From Gaetbulibacter sp. S0825 (lineage in GTDB: Bacteria > Bacteroidota > Bacteroidia > Flavobacteriales > Flavobacteriaceae): a stretch of 64,000 nt of DNA. Made by a program: the position numbers and the translations under genes. The notes beneath the pieces were generated by a model. That model searched no databases and was not told the origin of the DNA. It worked only from the letters and a program-made list of their open reading frames with translations. How positions within the stretch are numbered: the first letter of the stretch is position 1; each line of letters opens with the position of its first letter. The stretch lies in the NCBI RefSeq assembly GCF_011777505.1, contig NZ_JAATJT010000001.1:992001-1056000 (forward strand). The letters are read 5' to 3'. Positions 1 to 8,974 of this stretch are shown here, in pieces.

Positions 1-1898
1 GCTAAACTTTGAAATAACTCTAAACCGTTAAACGACTTTGCGATATCAAAACTATCAACTCCTAAGTTAATATTAAATGTTGGTGTTGCTTCTTGGGTCG
101 ATACATTTCCAGTAATTGCTAAAATACCTTCAAATAGCTTTGAGGTCAAGCCTTTTAAATGGGCTTGCTGGTTATTAATAGCTAATGAGCCACTTACGTC
201 TTTTAAATTAAGATTATCATAAATAACAGTATTGACATCAGCCGTGATATTACAATCTAAAAACTCAGGGATTTTGAGGGATTCTGTATTAGCTGTTGTT
301 TTGTTTTCTTCGGCAGTGTCATCCTGTGCGACCATAAAATCGTTCACTGCAAATACGTTTGACTTTACTTTAAAGTCACCTTGCAATTTATTTTTCTGCA
401 TTAAAAAACCAATGAGGTTTTTAATAGTTCCAGTGGCATTAATGTCACTTTCGCCAGTTTTAGCAGCAAAATTGTTTAGCGAAATGGTTCCTGGTTTAAA
501 AGTTAAATCAGCCTTTGAAATATGAATTGGGTTTACAATATCTTCCGAAGAGAAAATAAAATCGGTAATACTTACGGAGCCATTATTTTTTATTCGATTA
601 TACGAATTAGTTTCAATGGCATTCATATCGAAAGAGGTGTTTAGTTTCCCTTTTAAAATACCACTAAGTTCTTTGTTAATCTCAATTGGGTAGGCTTTTG
701 ATATGTTTGCAAGATTAAGAGTTCCGTCTAAATCGGCATTGACTTGCGTGTTATCTCCTAAGTTCTTGAAAATAGCAGATGATTTAAATACATCTTGGTC
801 TATTTTAAAATTAAGTGTGCTTAAATCAACATAAGTGTCGTCTGGATTACCGTTATCATTTTTAACTGTTGCATTAATGTTTATGTTCTCGACGCGTTTA
901 GGAAGATTAGGATATTTAAACGATGCATTGTTAGACATCATCTTTATATCGATAGTTGGAATTGTTATATCAGTCATTAATCCTTTGATAATGCCTTCAA
1001 CCTTAAAATCGCCTGATGTTTCTACATCATTTAAGTTTTTAGCATAACGTTCTGGCATGACAGCTAGAAAATCTTTAAAAGATGACTCAGGGTTTTTAAA
1101 AGTGATATCTATTAATTGCCCTTCGTCTTTGAGTTGTACAAAACCATCAAATTCTAAAGATAACTGATTAATAAAACCTTTATTTTTTTTAAATGTGTAG
1201 GTATTACTTTTTAGGTTTAAATCGATTAGAGCATCTAAAGTCACATGGTTGTTTTCAAGGTAAGACGTGCTGTCTATACTTAAACTTACGTTAGCTTCAG
1301 ACTTAGTATCTAGCTCAGAAACTACATCAGTAAACTTAGCATTCCCAGAGTGGTTTAAATTGGTGACATACACTGTTGTGTTAGAGCTTTCGTCAATATA
1401 TGTTAGAGCACTATTATCAATTGTGTAGTCTTCAATGTTAATTTTAAAACCGCTGCTTTCAGCAGAAGAAGCACTTGTGTTTTCGTTGGTTTCTGTTTTA
1501 AAAATATCCCAGTTAGAGCTTCCAGCGGTATTTTCTTTTAAGGTCATTAAGGCTTCATCAATAGTGACACTTGTAATAGCAATAGGTTCATCTTCTTGGT
1601 TTTTAAAAAGCTCTTTTATAGCCATTTTTAAACCAATAGATTTTGCTGTTGTAAAAATTTCATCCTTAAATGGTTCGTTATTGGTAATGGTAAGATTCTC
1701 TATGGTCACTTTGGCATTAGGGAAACTACTAATTAGACTTAAACTAACATCGTCAAATTCTACTTTGGCATTAATATTTTCATCAGCATAGTTTTGTACA
1801 ATAGCATCTATTTTAGATTCCAATACAAAAGGAATTGCCACTAAAATCGCAACAAAAATTAATAATATAATGCCAATAATCTTAAATACTTTCTTCAT
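1..1898 (-). CDS. AsmA-like membrane-anchored protein (C-terminal part beyond window)
   Basis: The minus-strand frame opens with MKKVFKIIGIILLIFVAILV at 1898 and stays open to the window edge, so about 632 N-terminal residues are visible and the C-terminus is missing. An N-terminal membrane anchor (about residues 5-27) is followed by repetitive beta-rich sequence such as the segment ending SSFPNAKVTIENL, typical of the AsmA/TamB-like superfamily. Known members are inner-membrane-anchored periplasmic proteins linked to outer-membrane lipid transport and biogenesis. The assignment rests on architecture, not on catalytic residues. The gene is convergent with nothing visible; the next gene upstream (transporter ending at 1958) lies on the same strand. 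Several apparent open frames on the opposite strand inside it are shadows. Confidence 0.8.
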   Translation of the reverse strand, partial: MKKVFKIIGIILLIFVAILVAIPFVLESKIDAIVQNYADENINAKVEFDDVSLSLISSFPNAKVTIENLTITNNEPFKDEIFTTAKSIGLKMAIKELFKNQEDEPIAITSVTIDEALMTLKENTAGSSNWDIFKTETNENTSASSAESSGFKINIEDYTIDNSALTYIDESSNTTVYVTNLNHSGNAKFTDVVSELDTKSEANVSLSIDSTSYLENNHVTLDALIDLNLKSNTYTFKKNKGFINQLSLEFDGFVQLKDEGQLIDITFKNPESSFKDFLAVMPERYAKNLNDVETSGDFKVEGIIKGLMTDITIPTIDIKMMSNNASFKYPNLPKRVENININATVKNDNGNPDDTYVDLSTLNFKIDQDVFKSSAIFKNLGDNTQVNADLDGTLNLANISKAYPIEINKELSGILKGKLNTSFDMNAIETNSYNRIKNNGSVSITDFIFSSEDIVNPIHISKADLTFKPGTISLNNFAAKTGESDINATGTIKNLIGFLMQKNKLQGDFKVKSNVFAVNDFMVAQDDTAEENKTTANTESLKIPEFLDCNITADVNTVIYDNLNLKDVSGSLAINNQQAHLKGLTSKLFEGILAITGNVSTQEATPTFNINLGVDSFDIAKSFNGLELFQSL

Positions 1899-1957
1899 AC
1901 ATGTTGGTTTACATCTATATATACGATTAAAATTAGAAAATAAGTCTTAAAGAACTA

Positions 1958-2662
1958 TTAAAGGAGTGAAATTTCTTCGTTTACTTTTAGATTGAAACGT
2001 TTTCTAAATAGATACACACCTAAATACAAGAAAGGTGTGTCAAATGCAGCAACCATCACTTTGAATAGGAAACCACTAATTAATAAGCCTTTAAAGCTTT
2101 CCCATGGCAAGACTTCAAAAGTGCATAATAAAGTAAGGATGGAAAAGGTGTCAATGAATTGCGAAAACCAAGTGGAAAAATTATTTCGCAGCCATAAATG
2201 CTTGCCTTTGGTTAGGCGTTTCCAAAAGTGATAAATTTGAATATCGATAAACTGAGCAAATAAATAGGCAGTCATGCTTGCAAATACTGCAATGGCTGAT
2301 TGCCCAAAAACTTTAGTGAATAAGGCATCATCTACTGGAGAATTATTTATTGCAGGAACATTATCTGCCACCAGAATTATTAGAAGCGAAAAGATGGATG
2401 CAAAAATCCCAGTAACTACTACTTGGTTGGCGCTCTTTTTGCCATAAATTTCACTTATTAAATCCGTGATTAAAAAGGTAATTGGGTAGGGCAAAATACC
2501 TACTGAGATTTCAAAAAGACTCGCACCAAAAATTTCCATATCAAAAGGATACCAATAAAAAAACTTTTGAAAAATTAAGTTTGAAACCACTAAAGACGTA
2601 ATAAACAAAGCTCCTAGTAGCATGTAAATACGTTGGGCTAGAAGTTTGTCTTTTAGTGTCAT
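1958..2662 (-). CDS. yhhQ: Queuosine precursor transporter, YhhQ/VUT family
   Basis: A 234-residue polytopic membrane protein with about six hydrophobic segments. Family hallmarks are visible: an early segment with SNLIFQK, the loop SVGILPYPITFLITDLISEIYG, and the C-terminal region WLRNNFSTWFSQFIDT. The family imports queuosine precursors (preQ0/preQ1) for tRNA modification; the function here is by homology. The length matches the family. The start ATG at 2662 sits 72 bp from the divergent folK-dNK fusion, so the two probably share a promoter region. I looked for a preQ1-type aptamer upstream and did not see one. Confidence 0.88.
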   Translation of the reverse strand: MTLKDKLLAQRIYMLLGALFITSLVVSNLIFQKFFYWYPFDMEIFGASLFEISVGILPYPITFLITDLISEIYGKKSANQVVVTGIFASIFSLLIILVADNVPAINNSPVDDALFTKVFGQSAIAVFASMTAYLFAQFIDIQIYHFWKRLTKGKHLWLRNNFSTWFSQFIDTFSILTLLCTFEVLPWESFKGLLISGFLFKVMVAAFDTPFLYLGVYLFRKRFNLKVNEEISLL

Positions 2663-2734
2663 TTAAAATTGTGAATAAATACGCTATGTAAATATAAACT
2701 AATAAATTTTCTTTTAGTTAATTTGCCATTGCTT

Positions 2735-3871
2735 ATGAACCAACCACAGCAAGTATATATATCATTAGGAAGTAACGAAGGCGATAGATTTAAAAATCTA
2801 CAAGATGCCATTGACCTTATTCATTTAAAAATCGGGACTGTTAAAATTATATCTAAAGTGTATAACACACCTGCTTTTGGTTTTGATGGAGACGATTTTT
2901 ATAATGCTTGCCTTCATGTATCAACCTATTTGAAGCCAAAAAAGGTAATGCAAGAATTGTTGTCGATTGAGAAAAGTTTAGGCAGAATTAGAAGCAGTAA
3001 AAAAGGTTACCAAGCACGAACAATTGATTTAGATATTTTGCTAATTGATGATGAAGTAATCAACACAAAAACGCTTAAAGTGCCTCATCCTGAAATGTAT
3101 AAAAGGCGTTTTGTATTACGTCCTTTAAACAACATTGCTCCAAAAGTTGAGCATCCAAAACTTAATAAGTCTGCAAGTTTACTTTTAGAAGTATGTGAGG
3201 ATGTTAGTGAATTGGAAGGCATTAATATTTGGCTTAAGAATCCAAGTAAAGTATTTAATTTTTCTAAGCATAACTATATTGCTATTGAAGGGAATATTGG
3301 TGCAGGAAAAACAAGTTTGGCAACAAAAATATCACAAGATTTTAATGCTAAATTGGTATTAGAACGTTTTGCAGATAATGCCTTTTTACCAAAATTTTAT
3401 AAAGAACCACAGCGTTATGCTTTTGCATTAGAAATGTCTTTTTTGGCTGATAGATACCAACAAATAAGTGACGATTTATCACAACTGGATTTGTTTAAAG
3501 ATTTTATTGTAAGTGATTATGATGTGTTTAAGTCGCTTATTTTTTCTAAAATCACCTTACCAGAAGATGAATTTAACCTATACCGAAAGCTATTCTATTT
3601 AATGTATAAAGACATTGCAAAGCCAGACTTATATGTCTATTTATATCAGAATACAGAGCGTTTACAAGCAAATATTAAAAAGCGAGGACGCGATTACGAG
3701 CAGAATATTGAAGACGATTATTTAGAAAAAATTAATGCGGGTTATTTAGAATTTCTGAAAAATCAAACGGAGATTAAAGTCAAGATTATTGATATTTCTG
3801 ATGTAGATTTTATTAAAAATAGAGCAGACTATTTATGGTTACTAAACCAAATTTGTGAAGATGACGCATAG
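2735..3871 (+). CDS. folK: FolK (HPPK) - deoxynucleoside kinase fusion
   Basis: Two enzymes in one chain of 378 residues. Residues 1 to about 160 are 6-hydroxymethyl-7,8-dihydropterin pyrophosphokinase, with YISLGSNEGDR, the central RTIDLDILL and PHPEMYKRRFVLRPL motifs; it pyrophosphorylates the pterin in folate synthesis. After a short linker, residues from about 175 form a deoxynucleoside kinase with P-loop GNIGAGKTS and the KRGRDYEQNI lid region, which phosphorylates salvaged deoxynucleosides. A TTG lies 12 bp upstream in frame, but ATG at 2735 gives the conserved start and was chosen. The 3' end overlaps the next gene by 11 bp, suggesting translational coupling. A second, free-standing kinase of the same family lies at 46021-46635. 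Confidence 0.9.
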   Translation: MNQPQQVYISLGSNEGDRFKNLQDAIDLIHLKIGTVKIISKVYNTPAFGFDGDDFYNACLHVSTYLKPKKVMQELLSIEKSLGRIRSSKKGYQARTIDLDILLIDDEVINTKTLKVPHPEMYKRRFVLRPLNNIAPKVEHPKLNKSASLLLEVCEDVSELEGINIWLKNPSKVFNFSKHNYIAIEGNIGAGKTSLATKISQDFNAKLVLERFADNAFLPKFYKEPQRYAFALEMSFLADRYQQISDDLSQLDLFKDFIVSDYDVFKSLIFSKITLPEDEFNLYRKLFYLMYKDIAKPDLYVYLYQNTERLQANIKKRGRDYEQNIEDDYLEKINAGYLEFLKNQTEIKVKIIDISDVDFIKNRADYLWLLNQICEDDA

Positions 3872-4340
3872 AATTATTCAATCACCTGAAATTTTAATTG
3901 TTGGCATGAAAGCAACAATGTCTTTCAGCAACATTAGCGAAGAAACGGGTAAGTTAGCAAGACAGTTTATGTCTAGACTGAAAGAGATTAGAGGTCGAGT
4001 AGATGACAATACTTTGTCGCTTCAAAACTATGATGATTTTGATTATACCAAAGTATCACCAACCATGACTTTCGAAAAATGGGTTGGTGTTGAAGTTGAT
4101 AACTTAAATGATGTTCCAGAAGGAATGGAAACGCTTACTATTAATTCAGGCAGATATTTGGTAATTGATTTTAAAGGTTCTATACAAGAGTTTGTGAAAA
4201 ACTGGAATTATCTACATTCGCAATGGTTGCCAAATTCTGAGTATGAATTAGACAACAGGCCGCATTTTGAAAAACTAAGTCCAAGTTACAGTCCAATGAA
4301 CGCTGTTAATCAAGAAGAGATTTGGATTCCTGTTATTTAA
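3861..4340 (+). CDS. GyrI-like/AraC effector-binding-domain protein
   Basis: About 159 residues. The pattern of an N-terminal IVGMKATMSFSN strand, a central FEKWVGVEVDNLNDVPEGMETLTI segment and a C-terminal HFEKLSPSYSP/EIWIPVI block fits the GyrI-like small-molecule-binding (effector-binding, Bacterial_EffB) domain without a DNA-binding domain. The biological ligand cannot be read from sequence. The start chosen is ATG at 3861; a GTG two codons upstream is also in frame. It overlaps the folK-dNK stop by 11 bp, so it is likely in the same operon. Its end overlaps the convergent methyltransferase gene by 8 bp. Confidence 0.7.
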   Translation: MTHRIIQSPEILIVGMKATMSFSNISEETGKLARQFMSRLKEIRGRVDDNTLSLQNYDDFDYTKVSPTMTFEKWVGVEVDNLNDVPEGMETLTINSGRYLVIDFKGSIQEFVKNWNYLHSQWLPNSEYELDNRPHFEKLSPSYSPMNAVNQEEIWIPVI

Positions 4341-4860
4341 GTTTACAAAACAAATCCCAAATTACAACACCAGCACTTACAGAGATATTTAACGAATGTT
4401 TTGTACCATATTGTGGAATTTCAATTACCACATCACTAGTATCAACAACCTCTTGTTGAACACCTTTCACTTCATTGCCAAAAACAATCGCGTATCTTGT
4501 TTCTTTATCAGGCGTAAAGTCATTAAGCATTGTGGCGTTTTCGGCTTGTTCGATTGATATAATTTTAATGTTTTTTGTTTTTAATTTTTCAACTAGCGTT
4601 AACGTATCTTCAACATATTCCCAATCAACAGTTTCGGTACTTCCCAATGCTGTTTTATGAATATCCTTATGAGGTGGTTTGGCAGTAATACCGCATAAAT
4701 ATATTTTCTCTATTAAAAACGCATCACTTGTTCTAAAGACACTTCCAATATTGTTGAGACTTCTAATGTTGTCTAAAATCATAATTAGAGGCGTTTTCTT
4801 AGATTCTTTGAATTTCTCAATGGACAATCTATCTAGTTCGCTATTTTTTAGTTTTCGCAT
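4333..4860 (-). CDS. TrmH/SpoU-type RNA 2'-O-methyltransferase
   Basis: A 175-residue SPOUT methyltransferase. All three SpoU motifs are present: motif 1 NIGSVFRTSDAF, motif 2 YAIVFGNEVKGV and motif 3 IEIPQYGTKHSLNISVSAG, which build the trefoil-knot SAM site. The enzyme is expected to methylate a ribose in tRNA or rRNA; the exact target is not determinable. There is no N-terminal RNA-binding extension, so it is the short TrmH/TrmL-like type. The start is ATG at 4860; a TTG directly before it is also in frame. It converges with the effector-binding protein, with 8 bp of 3' overlap. Confidence 0.88.
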   Translation of the reverse strand: MRKLKNSELDRLSIEKFKESKKTPLIMILDNIRSLNNIGSVFRTSDAFLIEKIYLCGITAKPPHKDIHKTALGSTETVDWEYVEDTLTLVEKLKTKNIKIISIEQAENATMLNDFTPDKETRYAIVFGNEVKGVQQEVVDTSDVVIEIPQYGTKHSLNISVSAGVVIWDLFCKLK

Positions 4861-4874
4861 CAAAATTTTTTTTT

Positions 4875-4901
4875 GTCATGCTGAGCGCAGTCGAAGCATC
4901 T
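4875..4901. repeat. REP-like intergenic repeat unit
   Basis: A GC-richer island in an AT-rich gap reads GTCATGCTGAGCGCAGTCGA followed by AGCATCT. It contains the imperfect hairpin TGCT...AGCA. From general knowledge, very similar units are scattered through Bacteroidota genomes as REP-type repeats. Only one copy is visible here, between the TrmH gene and mutS. The rest of the 4861-5068 gap shows nothing else recognisable. Confidence 0.5.
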
Positions 4902-5068
4902 TTTTAGTGAAGATTCTTTACCTTGTTCAAAATGGTTATCAACTGTTGTTAAAATCTCCTAATAATTGTAAATAACTTATAATGTTAAGCCTTCACTAAA
5001 CATGAAATATTAGTTACATTAGCATTCTTACAATCTTTGCAAAAGTAACATTTAAAAATCACTTAAAA

Positions 5069-7678
5069 TTGGCTAAAAAAGCAAAAAAGGTAACACCATT
5101 AATGAAACAATACAATGCCATAAAGGTAAAGTATCCTGATGCGTTGTTGCTTTTTAGAGTTGGTGATTTTTATGAAACATTTGGTAGTGACGCTGTAAAA
5201 GCATCCAAGATATTAGACATCATTTTAACCAAGCGTGGTGCAGGAAGTGAAAGTGAAACCGAACTTGCTGGATTCCCACACCATTCATTAAATACCTATT
5301 TACCAAAATTGGTAAAGGCTGGTGAGCGTGTTGCTATTTGTGACCAACTAGAAGACCCAAAGCAAACTAAAACCATTGTAAAGCGAGGTGTGACAGAACT
5401 GGTCACTCCTGGAGTTGCCTTAAATGATGAGGTGTTAAACTCAAAATCTAACAACTTTTTAGCATCGGTATATTTTGGTAAATATATTGGCGTGTCGTTT
5501 TTGGATGTCTCTACTGGAGAGTTTTTAACTTCTCAAGGGAATGCTGAATATATAGATAAACTGCTTCAAAATTTTAATCCAAGTGAGGTCTTAATTGAAA
5601 AGCAAAAACGCACAGCATTTTCTGAAACATTTGGCAACGATTTTCACACATTTTATTTAGAAGATTGGGTATTTCAAGATGATTATGCCAACGAGACATT
5701 GAATAATCATTTTCAAACAAAGTCATTAAAGGGGTTTGGTATTGAAGATTTATACGAAGGCATTGTTGCATCTGGTGCTATCATGCATTATTTAGGAGAA
5801 ACACAACATCACAAATTACAGCATATTACATCCATTCAACGAATAGCCGAAGATGCCTATGTGTGGATGGATAAGTTCACCATTAGAAATCTTGAATTAT
5901 ATCATTCTACAAATGCAAATGCAGTTACATTAATTAACGTTATTGATAAAACCATTTCTCCAATGGGAGGAAGAATGCTCAAACGATGGTTGGCATTGCC
6001 TTTAAAGAATGCCAAGAAAATTAAGAGCAGACATGAAGTGATACAGTATTTGCTTGACAATGAAGCCGTATTACATAAAGTACAGCATCAGATAAAGCAT
6101 ATAGGAGATATTGAGCGTTTAATATCTAAAATAGCGACAGGAAAAGTGAATCCTAGAGAGGTTATTCAGCTTAAAAATTCTTTAGAAGCGATTGTTCCAA
6201 TAAAAGCCTTGGCAAGCAATTGTAATAATGAAGCGCTAAAAGTTATTGGAGATAATATCCAGAACTGTGAAGTCTTAAGAGAAAAAATAAAGGAAACCTT
6301 AAATGAGGATGCTCCAGTAAATATATTAAAGGGGAATTCTATTTCATCTGATTTTTCTTCTGAATTGAAAGAACTAAGAGCATTGGCTTTTTCTGGGAAA
6401 GATTACTTAGATAAAATGCTAGAAAGAGAGAGCGAACTCACAGGTATTACCTCTTTAAAAATTGCCTCTAATAATGTATTTGGATATTACATTGAAGTAA
6501 GAAACACTCATAAAGATAAAGTTCCAGAAACTTGGATTCGAAAACAAACTTTGGTAAATGCAGAGCGTTATATTACTGAAGAGCTTAAAGAATATGAAGC
6601 TAAAATTCTTGGAGCCGAAGAGCGTATTTTAGCCATAGAACAGCAGCTATTTGCTGAGTTAGTAGGCTGGATGAACCAATACATTAAACCAGTACAACAA
6701 AACGCCAGTTTAATTGGTCAATTAGATTGTTTATGTGGTTTTACGCAATTGGCAAAAGAAAATAATTATGTGTATCCAACAATGGATGAATCGTTCGATT
6801 TGGATATTAAAAATGGACGCCATCCAGTTATTGAAAAACAATTGCCAATAGGCGAGCCTTATATTGCTAACGATTTATTTTTAGATAGAACTTCACAACA
6901 AATCATTATGATAACTGGACCTAACATGTCTGGTAAATCAGCTATTTTACGTCAAACTGCATTAATAGTTCTATTAGCACAAATAGGAAGTTTTGTATCA
7001 GCAGATTCAGCTAGAATAGGTTTAGTAGATAAAATATTTACTAGAGTAGGAGCCAGTGATAATATTTCTATGGGAGAATCAACCTTCATGGTTGAAATGA
7101 ATGAAACTGCGTCTATTTTAAATAACATTTCTGAGCGTAGTTTGGTATTGTTAGATGAAATTGGTCGAGGAACAAGTACTTATGATGGTATTTCTATAGC
7201 TTGGGCAATTAGTGAATACTTACATGAGCATCCAAGTAAAGCTAAAACGCTTTTTGCGACGCATTATCATGAGCTTAATGAAATGACCGAAACCTTTGAA
7301 CGCATTAAAAATTATAATGTGTCTATTAAAGAGTTAAAGGATAATGTCTTGTTTTTAAGAAAATTGGTTGAAGGTGGAAGTCAGCATAGTTTTGGTATTC
7401 ATGTTGCAAAAATGGCAGGCATGCCACAACAAGTGATTCATAGAGCCAATAAAATATTAAAGCAATTAGAAAAGTCACATTCAAGTGAAGAGCTAACAGA
7501 TAAAGTTAAGTCCCTAAATGATGAAATGCAGTTAAGCTTTTTTAATTTGGATGACCCTCTTCTTGAGGAGATTAAGGATGAGATTTTGCATATAGATATC
7601 AATACCTTAACACCTGTTGAAGCTTTAATGAAGCTCAATGAAATTAAGCGAATGTTGCAAAAAAAGAAAAGAGCATAA
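5069..7678 (+). CDS. mutS: DNA mismatch repair ATPase MutS
   Basis: 869 residues, normal MutS length. The N-terminal mismatch-recognition domain carries [11 protein letters not shown], with the intercalating Phe34 and Glu36. The C-terminal ABC-type ATPase carries Walker [15 protein letters not shown], the STFMVEM signature region, Walker [17 protein letters not shown] and the ATHYHEL histidine. It binds mismatches and recruits MutL. The start is taken as TTG at 5069 because [16 protein letters not shown] fits the usual N-terminus; the first in-frame ATG (5102) would leave a shorter but still intact recognition domain. It is followed closely by two tRNA genes. Confidence 0.97.
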   Translation: MAKKAKKVTPLMKQYNAIKVKYPDALLLFRVGDFYETFGSDAVKASKILDIILTKRGAGSESETELAGFPHHSLNTYLPKLVKAGERVAICDQLEDPKQTKTIVKRGVTELVTPGVALNDEVLNSKSNNFLASVYFGKYIGVSFLDVSTGEFLTSQGNAEYIDKLLQNFNPSEVLIEKQKRTAFSETFGNDFHTFYLEDWVFQDDYANETLNNHFQTKSLKGFGIEDLYEGIVASGAIMHYLGETQHHKLQHITSIQRIAEDAYVWMDKFTIRNLELYHSTNANAVTLINVIDKTISPMGGRMLKRWLALPLKNAKKIKSRHEVIQYLLDNEAVLHKVQHQIKHIGDIERLISKIATGKVNPREVIQLKNSLEAIVPIKALASNCNNEALKVIGDNIQNCEVLREKIKETLNEDAPVNILKGNSISSDFSSELKELRALAFSGKDYLDKMLERESELTGITSLKIASNNVFGYYIEVRNTHKDKVPETWIRKQTLVNAERYITEELKEYEAKILGAEERILAIEQQLFAELVGWMNQYIKPVQQNASLIGQLDCLCGFTQLAKENNYVYPTMDESFDLDIKNGRHPVIEKQLPIGEPYIANDLFLDRTSQQIIMITGPNMSGKSAILRQTALIVLLAQIGSFVSADSARIGLVDKIFTRVGASDNISMGESTFMVEMNETASILNNISERSLVLLDEIGRGTSTYDGISIAWAISEYLHEHPSKAKTLFATHYHELNEMTETFERIKNYNVSIKELKDNVLFLRKLVEGGSQHSFGIHVAKMAGMPQQVIHRANKILKQLEKSHSSEELTDKVKSLNDEMQLSFFNLDDPLLEEIKDEILHIDINTLTPVEALMKLNEIKRMLQKKKRA

Positions 7679-7761
7679 AAATTATAAAAAAGCCTTTGCT
7701 ATTATTAGAATTGTTTTAAATTTGCATCCGCAATCATTGGATTGCACGTTCTTTAAAAACT

Positions 7762-7833
7762 GCGAAAGTAGCTCAGGGGTAGAGCATCACCTTGCCAAGG
7801 TGAGGGTCGCGGGTTCAAATCCCGTCTTTCGCT
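7762..7833 (+). tRNA. tRNA-Gly (GCC)
   Basis: A 72-nt cloverleaf. The acceptor GCGAAAG pairs with CTTTCGC, the D arm has GCTC/GAGC, and the anticodon stem CACCT/AGGTG encloses anticodon GCC. The T arm carries GGGTTCAAATCCC. The discriminator is T and CCA is not encoded. Confidence 0.96.
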
Positions 7834-7863
7834 CTGAAGACTTTCTTTAAAATATACCAAGAT

Positions 7864-7947
7864 GCTGAAGTGGTGGAATTGGTAGACACGTTGGACTTAA
7901 AATCCAATGAACATTAGTTCGTGCGGGTTCAAGTCCCGCCTTCAGTA
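7864..7947 (+). tRNA. tRNA-Leu (TAA)
   Basis: An 84-nt class II tRNA with a long variable arm. The acceptor GCTGAAG pairs with CTTCAGT (G1-U72 wobble). The anticodon stem TTGGA/TCCAA has loop CTTAAAA, giving anticodon TAA. The T arm is GCGGGTTCAAGTCCCGC, and CCA is not encoded. It lies 30 bp after tRNA-Gly, probably co-transcribed. Confidence 0.96.
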
Positions 7948-7948
7948 C

Positions 7949-7981
7949 AAAAGCCTTTATCGAAAGATAAAGGCTTTTTTT
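7949..7981 (+). terminator. Rho-independent terminator after the tRNA pair
   Basis: A 12-bp stem (AAAGCCTTTATC / GATAAAGGCTTT) with a GAAA tetraloop is followed by a T run. It starts 2 nt after the tRNA-Leu 3' end. Confidence 0.9.
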
Positions 7982-8006
7982 GTAAAATTTGAACTTAAAA
8001 TAGGTC

Positions 8007-8408
8007 CTAGTTTTTTATCATATCAGCTGCTTTGTCAGCATCTTTTTTAGCGTCTTCCATCGCATTTTTTGCTTTTTCAACAGATTCTTTTGAAAGAGCT
8101 TTTAGTTCTTCAAGAGCCTTTTTAGCTTCTTCAACTTTTTTGTCAGCTGCTATCTTAGCGTCACCAACAGCATTTTTTGCAGCTTCTTGAGCTTCCATTA
8201 ATGCTTTTTCCGCATTAGCAACTAGTTCGCTACCTGCTTCTTTAGCTTTAGTTACAGCATCTTCAGTGTTTTCTACAATCTCTTTAGTGTTTTCCACAAC
8301 CTCAGTCATAGTTTCTTCAACTTCTTCTGAAGCTTTTTTGTCTTTACAAGATGTAAATGTTAAGCTTAATGCTAAAACAAATGCAGTACTTAAAATCAAT
8401 TTTTTCAT
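8007..8408 (-). CDS. Small Ala/Lys/Glu-rich lipoprotein
   Basis: 133 residues. The N-terminus has a lipoprotein signal with lipobox LTFTSC (Cys21), followed by a charged helical body made of repeats such as AKEAG, AEKAL, AKKAL and AKNAM, reminiscent of LEA-like or apolipoprotein-like amphipathic helices. It is predicted to be lipid-anchored in the envelope and alpha-helical. No enzymatic motif is present and the function is unknown. It stands alone between the tRNA terminator and the next minus-strand gene. Confidence 0.75.
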   Translation of the reverse strand: MKKLILSTAFVLALSLTFTSCKDKKASEEVEETMTEVVENTKEIVENTEDAVTKAKEAGSELVANAEKALMEAQEAAKNAVGDAKIAADKKVEEAKKALEELKALSKESVEKAKNAMEDAKKDADKAADMIKN

Positions 8409-8538
8409 TTTTAGTGAATTTTAGTGTTTAAATTAGTTTTTATGAATTATAAATAGTTGTATTAGAGATAATATATTTCCAATAACTACACTATTTACGA
8501 ATGAAATATGGATTTGGATGTTTATAAATAAAAAAGTT

Positions 8539-8835
8539 TTACAGTTTAGGAAGGTCTTCTTTATTTTTAATCTTATTGATTTTTGTATTCATACCCTCTA
8601 GCCATTTAAAATGTTCTTTAATTTTTAAACGTCTTTCCTCAACGGTTTGAAATTTTTCTTCTCTTAACTTTTGTAGCTCAAGTTTTTTGGCTTCTCTAAG
8701 GGCTAACTTTTGAAGTTTTAGCTTTTCTCGCTTTTTTTCTCGGCGAGCTTCAATGATTTCAGGCATCCAAGAATATAAATACATAGCTCCGAAAAAAAGA
8801 GCCATAGCGAGAATCATTTTTAAACCATCTGCCAT
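8539..8835 (-). CDS. Membrane-anchored coiled-coil protein of unknown function
   Basis: 98 residues. A single N-terminal hydrophobic segment (about residues 5-25, ILAMALFFGAMYLYSW) is followed by a long Lys/Glu/Leu/Arg-rich helix with heptad-like spacing. I do not recognise the family. The composition suggests a small inner-membrane protein with a cytoplasmic coiled coil. The start ATG at 8835 and the absence of overlapping genes support it being real. Confidence 0.6.
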   Translation of the reverse strand: MADGLKMILAMALFFGAMYLYSWMPEIIEARREKKREKLKLQKLALREAKKLELQKLREEKFQTVEERRLKIKEHFKWLEGMNTKINKIKNKEDLPKL

Positions 8836-8910
8836 ATTCTAGAAAGTTAGTAAACATGTTTTGCCACAGATTTTATACTTCTAATGTCAATTATGTTTAC
8901 TTAAATATAT

Positions 8911-8944
8911 AAAAAAAAGCTCTAAACATTTTATTTAGAGCTTT
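8911..8944 (-). terminator. Terminator of the M14 gene pair
   Basis: The inverted repeat AAAGCTCTAAA / TTTAGAGCTTT is followed, on the minus strand, by a run of eight T. It lies 31 bp past the stop of the minus-strand gene ending at 8975. Confidence 0.85.
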
Positions 8945-8974
8945 ATAATTTTTAGTAGAAACTAAATTAGAGCA

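Noticed and set aside
232-1791. Several plus-strand frames in the first 1.9 kb
   Set aside because: They are antisense to the continuous AsmA-like frame and encode low-complexity hydrophobic sequence without family features.
2663-2734. PreQ1 riboswitch for the queuosine-precursor transporter
   Set aside because: The 72-bp divergent gap shows no C-rich aptamer stem or A-rich tail of the preQ1 classes.
7638-7850. Open frame across both the mutS end and tRNA-Gly
   Set aside because: It overlaps mutS in another frame and reads through a complete tRNA gene.
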